From positions 156,633-220,632 of the forward strand of contig DIDT01000018.1 of assembly GCA_002418285.1 (NCBI GenBank): a stretch of 64,000 nucleotides of DNA, in the 5' to 3' direction. This document shows, piece by piece, positions 15,427 to 22,945 of the stretch. The notes beneath the pieces were generated by a model. That model saw only the letters and a list, made by a program, of their open reading frames with translations. It searched no databases and was not told where the DNA came from. Source of the stretch: Phycisphaerales bacterium UBA5793. Lineage in GTDB: Bacteria > Planctomycetota > Phycisphaerae > Phycisphaerales > UBA5793. A program made the translations under genes and the position numbers. Numbering within the stretch: the stretch's first letter is position 1; the number at the start of each line of letters is the position of its first letter.

Positions 15427-15930
15427 TCACGCCGAAAGGCGGGATTGCCATTCCTGAAGCACCGCAAGATCGGCGCGATTCTCCTCGAGCATCTCAAGCA
15501 GTGCCGGAGACACCCTGTCAGCGCCGGGGCGAGTGGTGATGGCCTGGAGCACCACCTGAGCGCGATTGATCATGTCCTGCTTGGTTTCGATGAACCGCGG
15601 CAGGAGGTTGGTCCAACTGGTGTAGTTGGCGTGGCTGTTGGCCTTGGCATAGGCGCCGTTGATGGTGACGCCGCCGAGTGATTCGATGAGATGCGCGAGC
15701 CGATCGGAGTGCTCGTAACTCAATTTCATCATGCGCCGGCAGAGCGTGCGGAGCCGAATGGTCTTGGCATCCGTGTAGGGCTCCCACGACTCGAGGTAGC
15801 GAAAGAAGCTGCGCGACTCGGCGATGTAGAGTTCGTTGAGCAGCTCGATGGCGCCGGCGTAGTCGGGCGCGCCGGCGTCGGGCACGACGAGGAAGGCGTC
15901 GTCAAACTGAAGCTCCTGACTCGCGGTCAT
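15427..15930 (-). CDS. Ferritin-like four-helix protein (putative)
   Basis: Protein of 167 residues. AIELLNELYIAESRSFFRYLESWEPY and RTLCRRMMKLSYEHSDRLAHLIESLGGV resemble the first two helices of ferritin-like proteins, with Glu residues and an EHxxxL segment at the expected metal positions. Later helices (LLPRFIETKQDMINRAQVVLQAI, LLEMLEENRADLAVLQEWQ) fit a four-helix bundle. It overlaps nuoN by 4 bp and precedes ribBA, so it is co-transcribed with complex I genes. A role in iron handling or redox protection is inference; the family assignment is by pattern only. Confidence 0.6.
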   Translation of the reverse strand: MTASQELQFDDAFLVVPDAGAPDYAGAIELLNELYIAESRSFFRYLESWEPYTDAKTIRLRTLCRRMMKLSYEHSDRLAHLIESLGGVTINGAYAKANSHANYTSWTNLLPRFIETKQDMINRAQVVLQAITTRPGADRVSPALLEMLEENRADLAVLQEWQSRLSA

Positions 15931-17552
15931 TGGCCGGCCTCCGCGACGTTCTCTTTGGACGCGATCACTGGATCGCCACTTGGCAGCGTTGCCTGCGCGT
16001 CGACTGGTGGGAGGTCCATCATGAACACCATCCGCGAATTGTTCTTGGCCCACGCGGTGGCTGGGTCGGGCAGGATGCCGGTGGCGAAGACGCCAAGCAG
16101 CGCGATGCCGATCACGCCGTACATCGCCGGGGCGACGCTGAGGACGCGCGAGCTGGTCGGCTGCTTCCAGACCATGATGATGATGGGCTTGAGGTAGAAG
16201 TAGAGGCTGAAGACGGTGTTGATGATCAGCGCGACGACGAGCCACCACATGCCTTCGTTCCACATCTGGAAGCCGAAGCGAACTTTGCCCCAGAAGCCGC
16301 CAGTGAGCGGCATGCCGAAGAGGCTCAGCAAGAAGCAGCCCATGGCGACGGCGAGGAAGATGTTGCGCTGGCCGAGGCCGGCAAATTCGTCGAGCGATTC
16401 GCTGCTGGATTCCTTGGCGACTACCGAAGCAACGGCGAAGGCGCCGAGGTTCATGAAGGCGTAGACGATGAGATAGAAGAGCAAGGCGTAGGCAACCTCG
16501 GTCGGTTGCATGTTGTTCATCGACGCAGTGAGCAGGCCGGCAAGCATGATCATGTAGCCGGCATGCGCGATGGAGGAGTAGGCGAGAAGCCGCTTGACGT
16601 TGGTCTGGAAATAGGCGGCGAGGTTGCCCCACGTGGCGGTGACGACGCCGACGAGGCCGACGAAGGTGCCGATGCCCAGCAGGATCTGCCGTGCATGCTC
16701 GCCGCTGGAGAAGTGTCCCAGCGTCATCATGATGCGAACGAGCAGGGCGATGGCGCCGGCCTTGGAGGCGACGCTGAGGAAGGTCGTAATCTCGATCGAC
16801 GCGCCTTCGAAGACGTCCGGACACCAGAAGTGGATGGGCACGGCGGAGAGTTTGAAGCCAATGCCGATGAGCAGGCCGAAGACGCCCATGAGCAGGCCGA
16901 CACTCATGCCTTCGGCGGCGACGCGCTGGGCGACGGCGACGAGGTCAAGCGTGCCGTAGTAGCCGTAGAGCATCGACAGGCCATAGAGCATCAGCGCCGA
17001 TGCCACGGCACCGATGAGCACGTACTTGAGGCTCGCTTCACTGCTGCGGTAGGTCTGCTTGTTGAAGCCCGCCAGAGCGTAGCTCGGGAAGGAGGCGGCC
17101 TCGATGGCGAGGAAGACCATGAGGAAGTTGGTCGCCGAGGCCATGAGGCTCATGCCCAGCGCGCCGCTGAGGACGAGCGACAGGTAATCGGGCCCGTCGG
17201 TCAGGCGGACCTGGCTGCGCGTGACGCTGGACCACAGGACGATGACCAGCAGCGTGAAGATGTAGATGATGATCTTGACGCTGAGTGCGAAGTGATCGAC
17301 GACGACCATGCCGCCGAGCACCGAGTGATCGGGCAGGGTCAGGCCGGCTGAACCGGTGAGCAGGGCGACGGCGGAGATGATCGCGGCGAGCAGGGCGATG
17401 ATGGCCAGCGCGGTGAGCGGGGCGTGCGATGCGCGGAACATCGCACGAAGCGGCGGAAGCACCGGCGCGATCAACGCCACGCAGATCGCCACGAGCAGAC
17501 ACAGCTCCGGGAGCAGAGTGAGAACTTCGGACCAGGACATTCCAACCGGCAT
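15927..17552 (-). CDS. nuoN: NADH-quinone oxidoreductase subunit N
   Basis: Antiporter-like membrane subunit of complex I, 541 residues with about 14 helices. Diagnostic segments include NFLMVFLAIEAASFPSYALAG, SSEASLKYVLIGAVASALMLYGLSMLYGYYG, FKLSAVPIHFWCPDVFEGA, VKRLLAYSSIAHAGYM and LFGMPLTGGFWGK. The Lys of KLSAVP and the Glu in the early helix are present. Last nuo gene of the JKLMN run; starts 42 bp after nuoM. The ATG at 17552 or the one four codons later could be used. Confidence 0.95.
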   Translation of the reverse strand: MPVGMSWSEVLTLLPELCLLVAICVALIAPVLPPLRAMFRASHAPLTALAIIALLAAIISAVALLTGSAGLTLPDHSVLGGMVVVDHFALSVKIIIYIFTLLVIVLWSSVTRSQVRLTDGPDYLSLVLSGALGMSLMASATNFLMVFLAIEAASFPSYALAGFNKQTYRSSEASLKYVLIGAVASALMLYGLSMLYGYYGTLDLVAVAQRVAAEGMSVGLLMGVFGLLIGIGFKLSAVPIHFWCPDVFEGASIEITTFLSVASKAGAIALLVRIMMTLGHFSSGEHARQILLGIGTFVGLVGVVTATWGNLAAYFQTNVKRLLAYSSIAHAGYMIMLAGLLTASMNNMQPTEVAYALLFYLIVYAFMNLGAFAVASVVAKESSSESLDEFAGLGQRNIFLAVAMGCFLLSLFGMPLTGGFWGKVRFGFQMWNEGMWWLVVALIINTVFSLYFYLKPIIIMVWKQPTSSRVLSVAPAMYGVIGIALLGVFATGILPDPATAWAKNNSRMVFMMDLPPVDAQATLPSGDPVIASKENVAEAGQ

Positions 17553-17594
17553 GGTGGATCAGTTCTCCAGGCGGCGCGGGAAGCGCCGGATCAA

Positions 17595-19253
17595 TCAGAA
17601 ACCAAGCGCCGCTGAGGCGGTGGTGGTCAGACTCGTGAACGGCGCGTAAATCGCGTTAAACGTGTTGGCGATCATGTCGAGTACGACGGCGGGCCAGACA
17701 CCGAGCAGGATGGCAAAAAGCGCCAGCACGGCCATGACGAAGTACTCACGGGTGTTGACCATGTCGCGGCCCGAGTAGGTGTACTCCGGCTTGGCGGGGC
17801 CGAGGTAGACGCGCTGGAACATCCACAGGATGTAACCGGCGGTGAGGATGACGCCCGACGCGGCGAAGATTCCCAAGGTGATGACGGTGACGCCGGCGCC
17901 GCTGCCGGCGAAGGGCACCCATTCTGGAGCGGCCTCGATCCAACTGATCGAGCCGAAGGTTCCCATGAGGCTGAGGATCTCGCCGGGGAAGCCGCACAGC
18001 AGCGGCAGACCGAGGCCCGCGAAGAAGCCGACTGCCGCCAGACCGGTGTAGGACGGCATGGTGTTCCACAACCCGCCGAAGCGGTTGAGATCGCGATGAT
18101 GGGCCCGCTCGTAGACGACGCCGACGAGGAAGAACATCATCGCCGAGGAGATGCCGTGGCCGATCATCTGGAAGTACGCGCCGTTGCGGCCGGCTTCGGT
18201 GAGCACGGCCAGGCCGAGGATGACATAGCCCATGTGGCTGACGGATGAATAGGCGACGAGTTTCTTCCAGTCGGTCTGGGCCATGGCACAGAAGGCGCCG
18301 TAGACGATGGAAACGACGCCGACCATGGCCACGCCGAACCACGCCCACTTGGCGGCATCAGGGAAGATCGGGTAACTGATCCGCATCAGGGCGTAGCCGC
18401 CCATCTTGAGTAACACGCCGGCCAGAATCATGGAGATCGGCGTGGGGGCTTCGACGTGTGCATCGGGCAGCCATGTGTGGAACGGCACAGCCGGAACTTT
18501 GATGGCGAAACTGATGAAGAGCAGCACGAAGAACCACTTGGCGTAGTTCCAGTATTCACCGCCGTGGCTGAAGGCATGCTGCAAACCAGTGTCGGAAGCG
18601 AGGGCGATCATGTTGAACGAGGTCTTGCCATCGACTACCGCGGCGCCCGTGGCGACGTCGGGGACGAGGAAGTAGAAGCCGAGCATGACCATGAGCAGGC
18701 AGATGGAGCCGACCAGCGTGTAGATGAAGAACTTGATTGCCGCGTATTCCTTCCGCGGGCCGCCCCAGATGCCAATGAGGAAGTACATGGGCAGGAGGCT
18801 GACTTCGAAGAACACGTAGAACAGGAAGAAGTCCAGCGCGAGGAAGACGCCGTACATCCCGAACATGAGCACGAGGTAGAGTGCCATGAAGGCCTTGGTG
18901 TGTTTCTCGACGTTCCAGCCGGCTGCGATGATGAGGACGTTGAGGATGCTGGTGAGCAGGAGCAGGGGCATGCTCAGGCCGTCGACGCCGACGAGGTAGT
19001 GGATGTTGACGCTGCCGATCCAGACCTTGTCGGTGATGAACTGGACGACCGTGTCGCCGCCGCTGGGCAGGTAGCCGTGGCCGCCGGCCTGGCTGTAGAA
19101 GGCCACGGCCAGTGCGACATTGATGAGCAGGACGACGATGGCGGTGACCATGGCGATCATCTTGCTCAGCGCGGGGTTGTTTTTCGGCAGCAGGCAGCCG
19201 ATCGCCCCGATGAGCGGCACGAAGATCATCAGATTGACAAACAGTTCATTCAT
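17595..19253 (-). CDS. nuoM: NADH-quinone oxidoreductase subunit M
   Basis: Proton-pumping membrane subunit of complex I, 552 residues. Seen: FFLFYVFFEVSLLPMYFLIGIWGG with the essential Glu, FAIKVPAVPFHTWLPDAHVEAPTPISMILAGVLLKMGGYAL, WKKLVAYSSVSHMGYVILG and LPLLCGFPGEILSLMG. All conserved charged residues I know of in the channel are in place. Lies 47 bp after nuoL and 42 bp before nuoN. Confidence 0.96.
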   Translation of the reverse strand: MNELFVNLMIFVPLIGAIGCLLPKNNPALSKMIAMVTAIVVLLINVALAVAFYSQAGGHGYLPSGGDTVVQFITDKVWIGSVNIHYLVGVDGLSMPLLLLTSILNVLIIAAGWNVEKHTKAFMALYLVLMFGMYGVFLALDFFLFYVFFEVSLLPMYFLIGIWGGPRKEYAAIKFFIYTLVGSICLLMVMLGFYFLVPDVATGAAVVDGKTSFNMIALASDTGLQHAFSHGGEYWNYAKWFFVLLFISFAIKVPAVPFHTWLPDAHVEAPTPISMILAGVLLKMGGYALMRISYPIFPDAAKWAWFGVAMVGVVSIVYGAFCAMAQTDWKKLVAYSSVSHMGYVILGLAVLTEAGRNGAYFQMIGHGISSAMMFFLVGVVYERAHHRDLNRFGGLWNTMPSYTGLAAVGFFAGLGLPLLCGFPGEILSLMGTFGSISWIEAAPEWVPFAGSGAGVTVITLGIFAASGVILTAGYILWMFQRVYLGPAKPEYTYSGRDMVNTREYFVMAVLALFAILLGVWPAVVLDMIANTFNAIYAPFTSLTTTASAALGF

Positions 19254-19300
19254 GGGAATCCCCAGCCCGCGTGGGCCGCTTCAAGTCCTTTCATGCCGCC

Positions 19301-21430
19301 TCAATGCGCCGGCAGCCCAAACCACACCCACCCCAGTGCGAATGGCGTGGCGATGGCCAGGCCGGTGAAGACCGCAACGAAGAGAATCAAGACATAGGTG
19401 CGGATGTTGCCCGCCTGGGTGCGGTGCAGGATCCCGCCCAGTCGCACTGCGGCGCGGCCGCTGCCGCGCACGGTGCCGTCCACGTATCGATAGTCGAATC
19501 CGCCGACGAGGAAGCCGAGTTCCTTGCCGATCCACGCGACGCCGTTGACGATGCCATCGACGACGAGTCGGTCGAAGGCGCCGAGCAAGGATGAGATCGT
19601 CTTGACAATGTTGACAACGATGATGTCGTAGAGGCCGTCGAAGCCCATCTTGTTGTAGAGCCACCAGTGGATCTGCGCGATGCCGGGGATGGCGGCGATC
19701 CTGGAACTGATGGTGAAGCCGTTGACGTAGATCACGAAGCCGAGCGCGATGGAGGCGATCCAGCCGAAGCCGTGCAGCAGAGCGGTGTGCACGAAGTGGT
19801 ACCCGTGCTCCATCTGGCTTTCTTCGAAGGGCTGGGCGGTCGCGGGCGCGGTGGCGTGAATGTTGGCGCCGACGTTGAAGAAGCTCCAACCAATGAAGAT
19901 GGCAAACGCGGCGAGCACCACCTGCGGCGCCCACATGGTCCAGTTCACTTCATGAGCGTGGTCGTAGAGGTGCTTGTCGCGCGGCTTGCCGAGGAAGGTC
20001 AGCACGAAGGCCCGCGTCATGTAGAACGCCGTGACGTAGGCGATGATGGTCGGGCCCCAGTAGAAGACGGCTCCCCAGTTCATGCCTGCAACGGCCAGCG
20101 CATCGCCGTAGTTCACCGTCGCGGCGATGATGCCGTCTTTCGAGTAGTACCCGGAAAGGGCGATTGCTTCTCCGCCAATCGTCAGAAATGGAATTGACGC
20201 GCCGGCAATAGCGAGGGTGCAGATGGCAAAGCACGCGGCGGTAATGGGCATCTTCTTGATGAGTCCACCGTACTTGGTCATCTCCTGCTCGTGATGTGAA
20301 GCGACGATGACCGAGCCGGAGCACTGGAACAGGCAGCACTTGAAGAATGCGTGGGTGACCAAGTGAAACATGGCGAAGGTGTATGAACCGACGCCCAGGC
20401 CAAGCACCATGTAGCCAAGCTGGGAGAGCGTCGAGTAGGCGAGGACGCGCTTGATGTCCGTCTGCACACAGGCGATCAGTGCCGCCATGACGAGCGTGAT
20501 CAGGCCGATCGTTGCGACGAAGAGGTGCGCCGCAGGCGTGAGCAGCGGGAAGATGCGTGCGGTCAGATACACGCCGGCCGCGACCATCGTGGCACTGTGG
20601 ACGATTGATGAAACAGGCGTCGGGCCTTCCATTGCGTCGGGCAGCCAGGTTTGCAGGGGGAATTGAGCGCTCTTGCCCATGGCGCCCATGAACAAGCCGA
20701 TGCCGGCGATGGTAAGCCACCACTCGTTGGCGCCGGCGTGCAGCGGGTCGATGTGGTGCATCGCCATCAACTGCGTGAAGATGCCGCCGGACTCAGCCGG
20801 CGCCGCACGGAGGATCAGGTCACCGCCGAATTTGACGAAGATGATGCCCATGCCGACGAGGAAGCCCATGTCGCCGATGCGGTTCATCACGAAGGCCTTC
20901 TTGCAGGCCAGTTGCGGACCGCGCTTCTCGTACCAGAAGCCGATAAGCAGGTAGCTCGAGATGCCGACGAGTTCCCAGAACACGAAGAGCTGGAGCAGGC
21001 TGTTGCCGAGCACGATGCCGAGCATCGAGAAGGTGAACAACTGCATATAGGCCATGAAGCGGTTCTTGCGGGGGTCGCCTTCCATGTACCCGATCGAGTA
21101 GATGTGCACCAGCGTGGAGATGATCGTGACCATGGCAAAGAGCAGCACGGTCATCTTGTCCACGTACGGGCCGACCTGGAGGTAGCGTGGGACGCCGGCG
21201 GCGTCAGTGCCCATCTGCAGCCAGTTCCACGCTTCGACCTGAGGCGTGCCGTCGCCGCTCATGAAAGTGACGTAGGCAATGGCGGAGCACACCAGCGAAC
21301 CGCCGACCATCGCAACGGTGAACCACGGCCAGAACTTCGGCGAGCCAATGCGCGATGAGAACAGCACCACGATCGCGAAGCCGACGATCGGCAGCAGGGT
21401 TGCCAGTACCAGAAGATTCGCGGGAGTCAT
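19301..21430 (-). CDS. nuoL: NADH-quinone oxidoreductase subunit L
   Basis: Largest antiporter-like subunit of complex I, 709 residues. Seen: FVFWELVGISSYLLIGFWYEKRGPQLACKKAFVMNRIGDMGFL, GKSAQFPLQTWLPDAMEGPTPVSSIVHSATMVAAGVYL, IKRVLAYSTLSQLGYMVLGLG and LVTHAFFKCCLFQCSGSVI. The C-terminal part holds the long amphipathic helix region and a late membrane segment. Starts 61 bp after nuoK. The usual HGxxHE-type region varies in this family; nothing appears broken. Confidence 0.96.
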   Translation of the reverse strand: MTPANLLVLATLLPIVGFAIVVLFSSRIGSPKFWPWFTVAMVGGSLVCSAIAYVTFMSGDGTPQVEAWNWLQMGTDAAGVPRYLQVGPYVDKMTVLLFAMVTIISTLVHIYSIGYMEGDPRKNRFMAYMQLFTFSMLGIVLGNSLLQLFVFWELVGISSYLLIGFWYEKRGPQLACKKAFVMNRIGDMGFLVGMGIIFVKFGGDLILRAAPAESGGIFTQLMAMHHIDPLHAGANEWWLTIAGIGLFMGAMGKSAQFPLQTWLPDAMEGPTPVSSIVHSATMVAAGVYLTARIFPLLTPAAHLFVATIGLITLVMAALIACVQTDIKRVLAYSTLSQLGYMVLGLGVGSYTFAMFHLVTHAFFKCCLFQCSGSVIVASHHEQEMTKYGGLIKKMPITAACFAICTLAIAGASIPFLTIGGEAIALSGYYSKDGIIAATVNYGDALAVAGMNWGAVFYWGPTIIAYVTAFYMTRAFVLTFLGKPRDKHLYDHAHEVNWTMWAPQVVLAAFAIFIGWSFFNVGANIHATAPATAQPFEESQMEHGYHFVHTALLHGFGWIASIALGFVIYVNGFTISSRIAAIPGIAQIHWWLYNKMGFDGLYDIIVVNIVKTISSLLGAFDRLVVDGIVNGVAWIGKELGFLVGGFDYRYVDGTVRGSGRAAVRLGGILHRTQAGNIRTYVLILFVAVFTGLAIATPFALGWVWFGLPAH

Positions 21431-21491
21431 GGAGTCCTCATCCGATCGCGAAACGAAATCCAGGTTCGACCGATGTACTCGCCGGCGGGAT

Positions 21492-21827
21492 TCAGCCGCT
21501 GAGCATGCGGGCCCGTTCGATATCGATGGTCGAGAAGTGGTTGTAGAAGTTCAGGAAAATGGCCAGGGCGATGGCCGCTTCGGCCGCCGCAAGCACGATG
21601 ATGAACATGGCGAACATGAGGCCGTCGACCGCGGGGGCCGCGCCGTGCGCCACCGCTTCACCGGCCCAACTGAAGCGGTTGAAAGCGACGAGGTTCACGT
21701 TGGCGGCGTTGAGGATGAGTTCGACACCCATGAGGATGCCGATGGCGTTGCGCTTGGTGAGAATGGTCGCGACGCCGCAGCCAAAGAGGATCGCCGAGAG
21801 GGTGAGGAAGTGACCCAGACCGATCAT
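21492..21827 (-). CDS. nuoK: NADH-quinone oxidoreductase subunit K
   Basis: Small membrane subunit of 111 residues (E. coli NuoK is 100). Three helices; the conserved GVELILNAANVNLVAFNRF carries the essential Glu of helix 2, and FIIVLAAAEAAIALAIFLNFY carries the second Glu. Overlaps nuoJ by 4 bp (21824-21827), a typical coupled pair. Confidence 0.96.
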   Translation of the reverse strand: MIGLGHFLTLSAILFGCGVATILTKRNAIGILMGVELILNAANVNLVAFNRFSWAGEAVAHGAAPAVDGLMFAMFIIVLAAAEAAIALAIFLNFYNHFSTIDIERARMLSG

Positions 21828-22549
21828 CGCGAATCCTCACTCTTCAGATCCGTGTGGCGCCCCTTGGCGATATAGGCGGCTCCGATCATGACCACGAGCA
21901 GCAGCACGCCGGCGAGCTCAAAGGGCAGAGCATACTTGCCGAGCAGGTTGCGGCCCAGATCGGCAACGCCGTAGGGTTCGACGTCGCCCGTGGGGCTCGA
22001 CAGCGGGAGCTTATTGGCCAGTTCAACCACGCCGATGAAGATCATCAACGCGGTCAAGATCACACCAATGCCCCAGCCCATGATTCGTTGCGGGACGGGT
22101 ACGGTCAGGCGGATAAAGGGGTTCTTGCTCGTGAGCATCACGCCGAAGATGATGAGGATCAGCGTGCCGCCCACGTAGACGATAAGTTGGATGGCAGCCA
22201 GGAACTCGGCGGCGAGGAAAAAGTAGAGCATCGCCACGCTACCCAGCGTGAAGAGCAGAAAGACCGCCATGCGGACAATCTGCTGGGAAAAAACGACCCC
22301 AAGCGCTCCCAGGACCGCCACCCCGGCGAAGAGGTAAAACAGCCACGGTGCGACCGGATCAAGCGTCGGAGGTTGCTGTGCCAGAAGCACCCGGACCACC
22401 CTTGTGAAAAAGGACACAATATGAAGGGCCAAGATAGCGGCAATGCACCATCGGGTCAACTTCCCCAAACCTCCGGAATCCCCCTCAACTATGCGCAAAG
22501 CGGGTTTGAACGCGTCCGGTCGAGGCGGTGGGGCGAGGCGATCATGCAA
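21824..22549 (-). CDS. nuoJ: NADH-quinone oxidoreductase subunit J
   Basis: Membrane subunit of complex I, about 241 residues. The core starts near LFYLFAGVAVLGALGVVFSQ and includes FFLAAEFLAAIQLIVYVGGTLILIIFGVML, the NuoJ signature. The N-terminus carries an extra 60-70 residues with one additional hydrophobic segment (WCIAAILALHIVSFFTRVV), unusual for NuoJ. The furthest in-frame start is a TTG at 22549, and a shorter start cannot be excluded. First gene of the nuoJKLMN run; nuoA-I are not in this window. Confidence 0.9.
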   Translation of the reverse strand: MHDRLAPPPRPDAFKPALRIVEGDSGGLGKLTRWCIAAILALHIVSFFTRVVRVLLAQQPPTLDPVAPWLFYLFAGVAVLGALGVVFSQQIVRMAVFLLFTLGSVAMLYFFLAAEFLAAIQLIVYVGGTLILIIFGVMLTSKNPFIRLTVPVPQRIMGWGIGVILTALMIFIGVVELANKLPLSSPTGDVEPYGVADLGRNLLGKYALPFELAGVLLLVVMIGAAYIAKGRHTDLKSEDSR

Positions 22550-22782
22550 GGAAATCGCGGGTGGCCAGAGTCACGATGTGCGGCCGCAGGTGCGGCGATC
22601 CCGGTAGTAGCGGCCCCGCCTGGTAAGAGTCTCGCATCGCGCAGAGTTGTTCGGTATATGGCAGGATGTTAAGAACTCGCGGGGGAGTTTGGTTGAAAGC
22701 CCCGGAGAATCTGGGGGGCTGCTTCCATAACATATTGCCAATAAAGTACTTGTGTGATTTGCAAGAACCTGCGATTTCTCGA

Positions 22783-22812
22783 TTGACTTGCCCTTCCTGA
22801 CCCGGCTATGGT
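22783..22812 (+). promoter_or_regulatory. Promoter of a candidate small RNA
   Basis: TTGACT (22783-22788) and TATGGT (22807-22812) with an 18-nt spacer, in a stretch AT-rich for this genome. GGTCAGTTTGACC at 22810-22822 is a short dyad over the start region. No protein-coding frame follows on this strand. Confidence 0.55.
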
Positions 22813-22818
22813 CAGTTT

Positions 22819-22902
22819 GACCGTCTATCCTTGGACGACGCGGTTAGTCACCGCGGTCTTCTTGCCGCCGTGCGGGTGTCGGAGCTTCGCACGGCGGTTT
22901 TT
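22819..22902 (+). ncRNA. Candidate small non-coding RNA, about 85 nt
   Basis: Predicted from a promoter at 22783-22812 and an intrinsic terminator at 22865-22902. Inside it CGCGGT (22839-22844) and ACCGCG (22850-22855) make a small stem, followed by the terminator stem. The interval lies between two minus-strand genes, so it cannot be a leader for a known plus-strand gene. Family unrecognised; expression is inferred. Confidence 0.45.
22865..22902 (+). terminator. Intrinsic terminator
   Basis: CCGCCGTGCG (22865-22874) pairs perfectly with CGCACGGCGG (22888-22897) across a 13-nt loop and is followed by TTTTTCATTTTT on the plus strand. The minus strand has no T-tract after the stem, so the direction is plus. 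Confidence 0.85.
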
Positions 22903-22945
22903 CATTTTTGAATTGCGGTGCGCGGAGTCATGCGATGCAATCGCA

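Noticed and set aside
15930..17351. Plus-strand open frame of 473 codons antisense to nuoN
   Set aside because: Very rich in Glu/Asp/His/Arg, the typical antisense product of a membrane-protein gene; nuoN is unambiguous.
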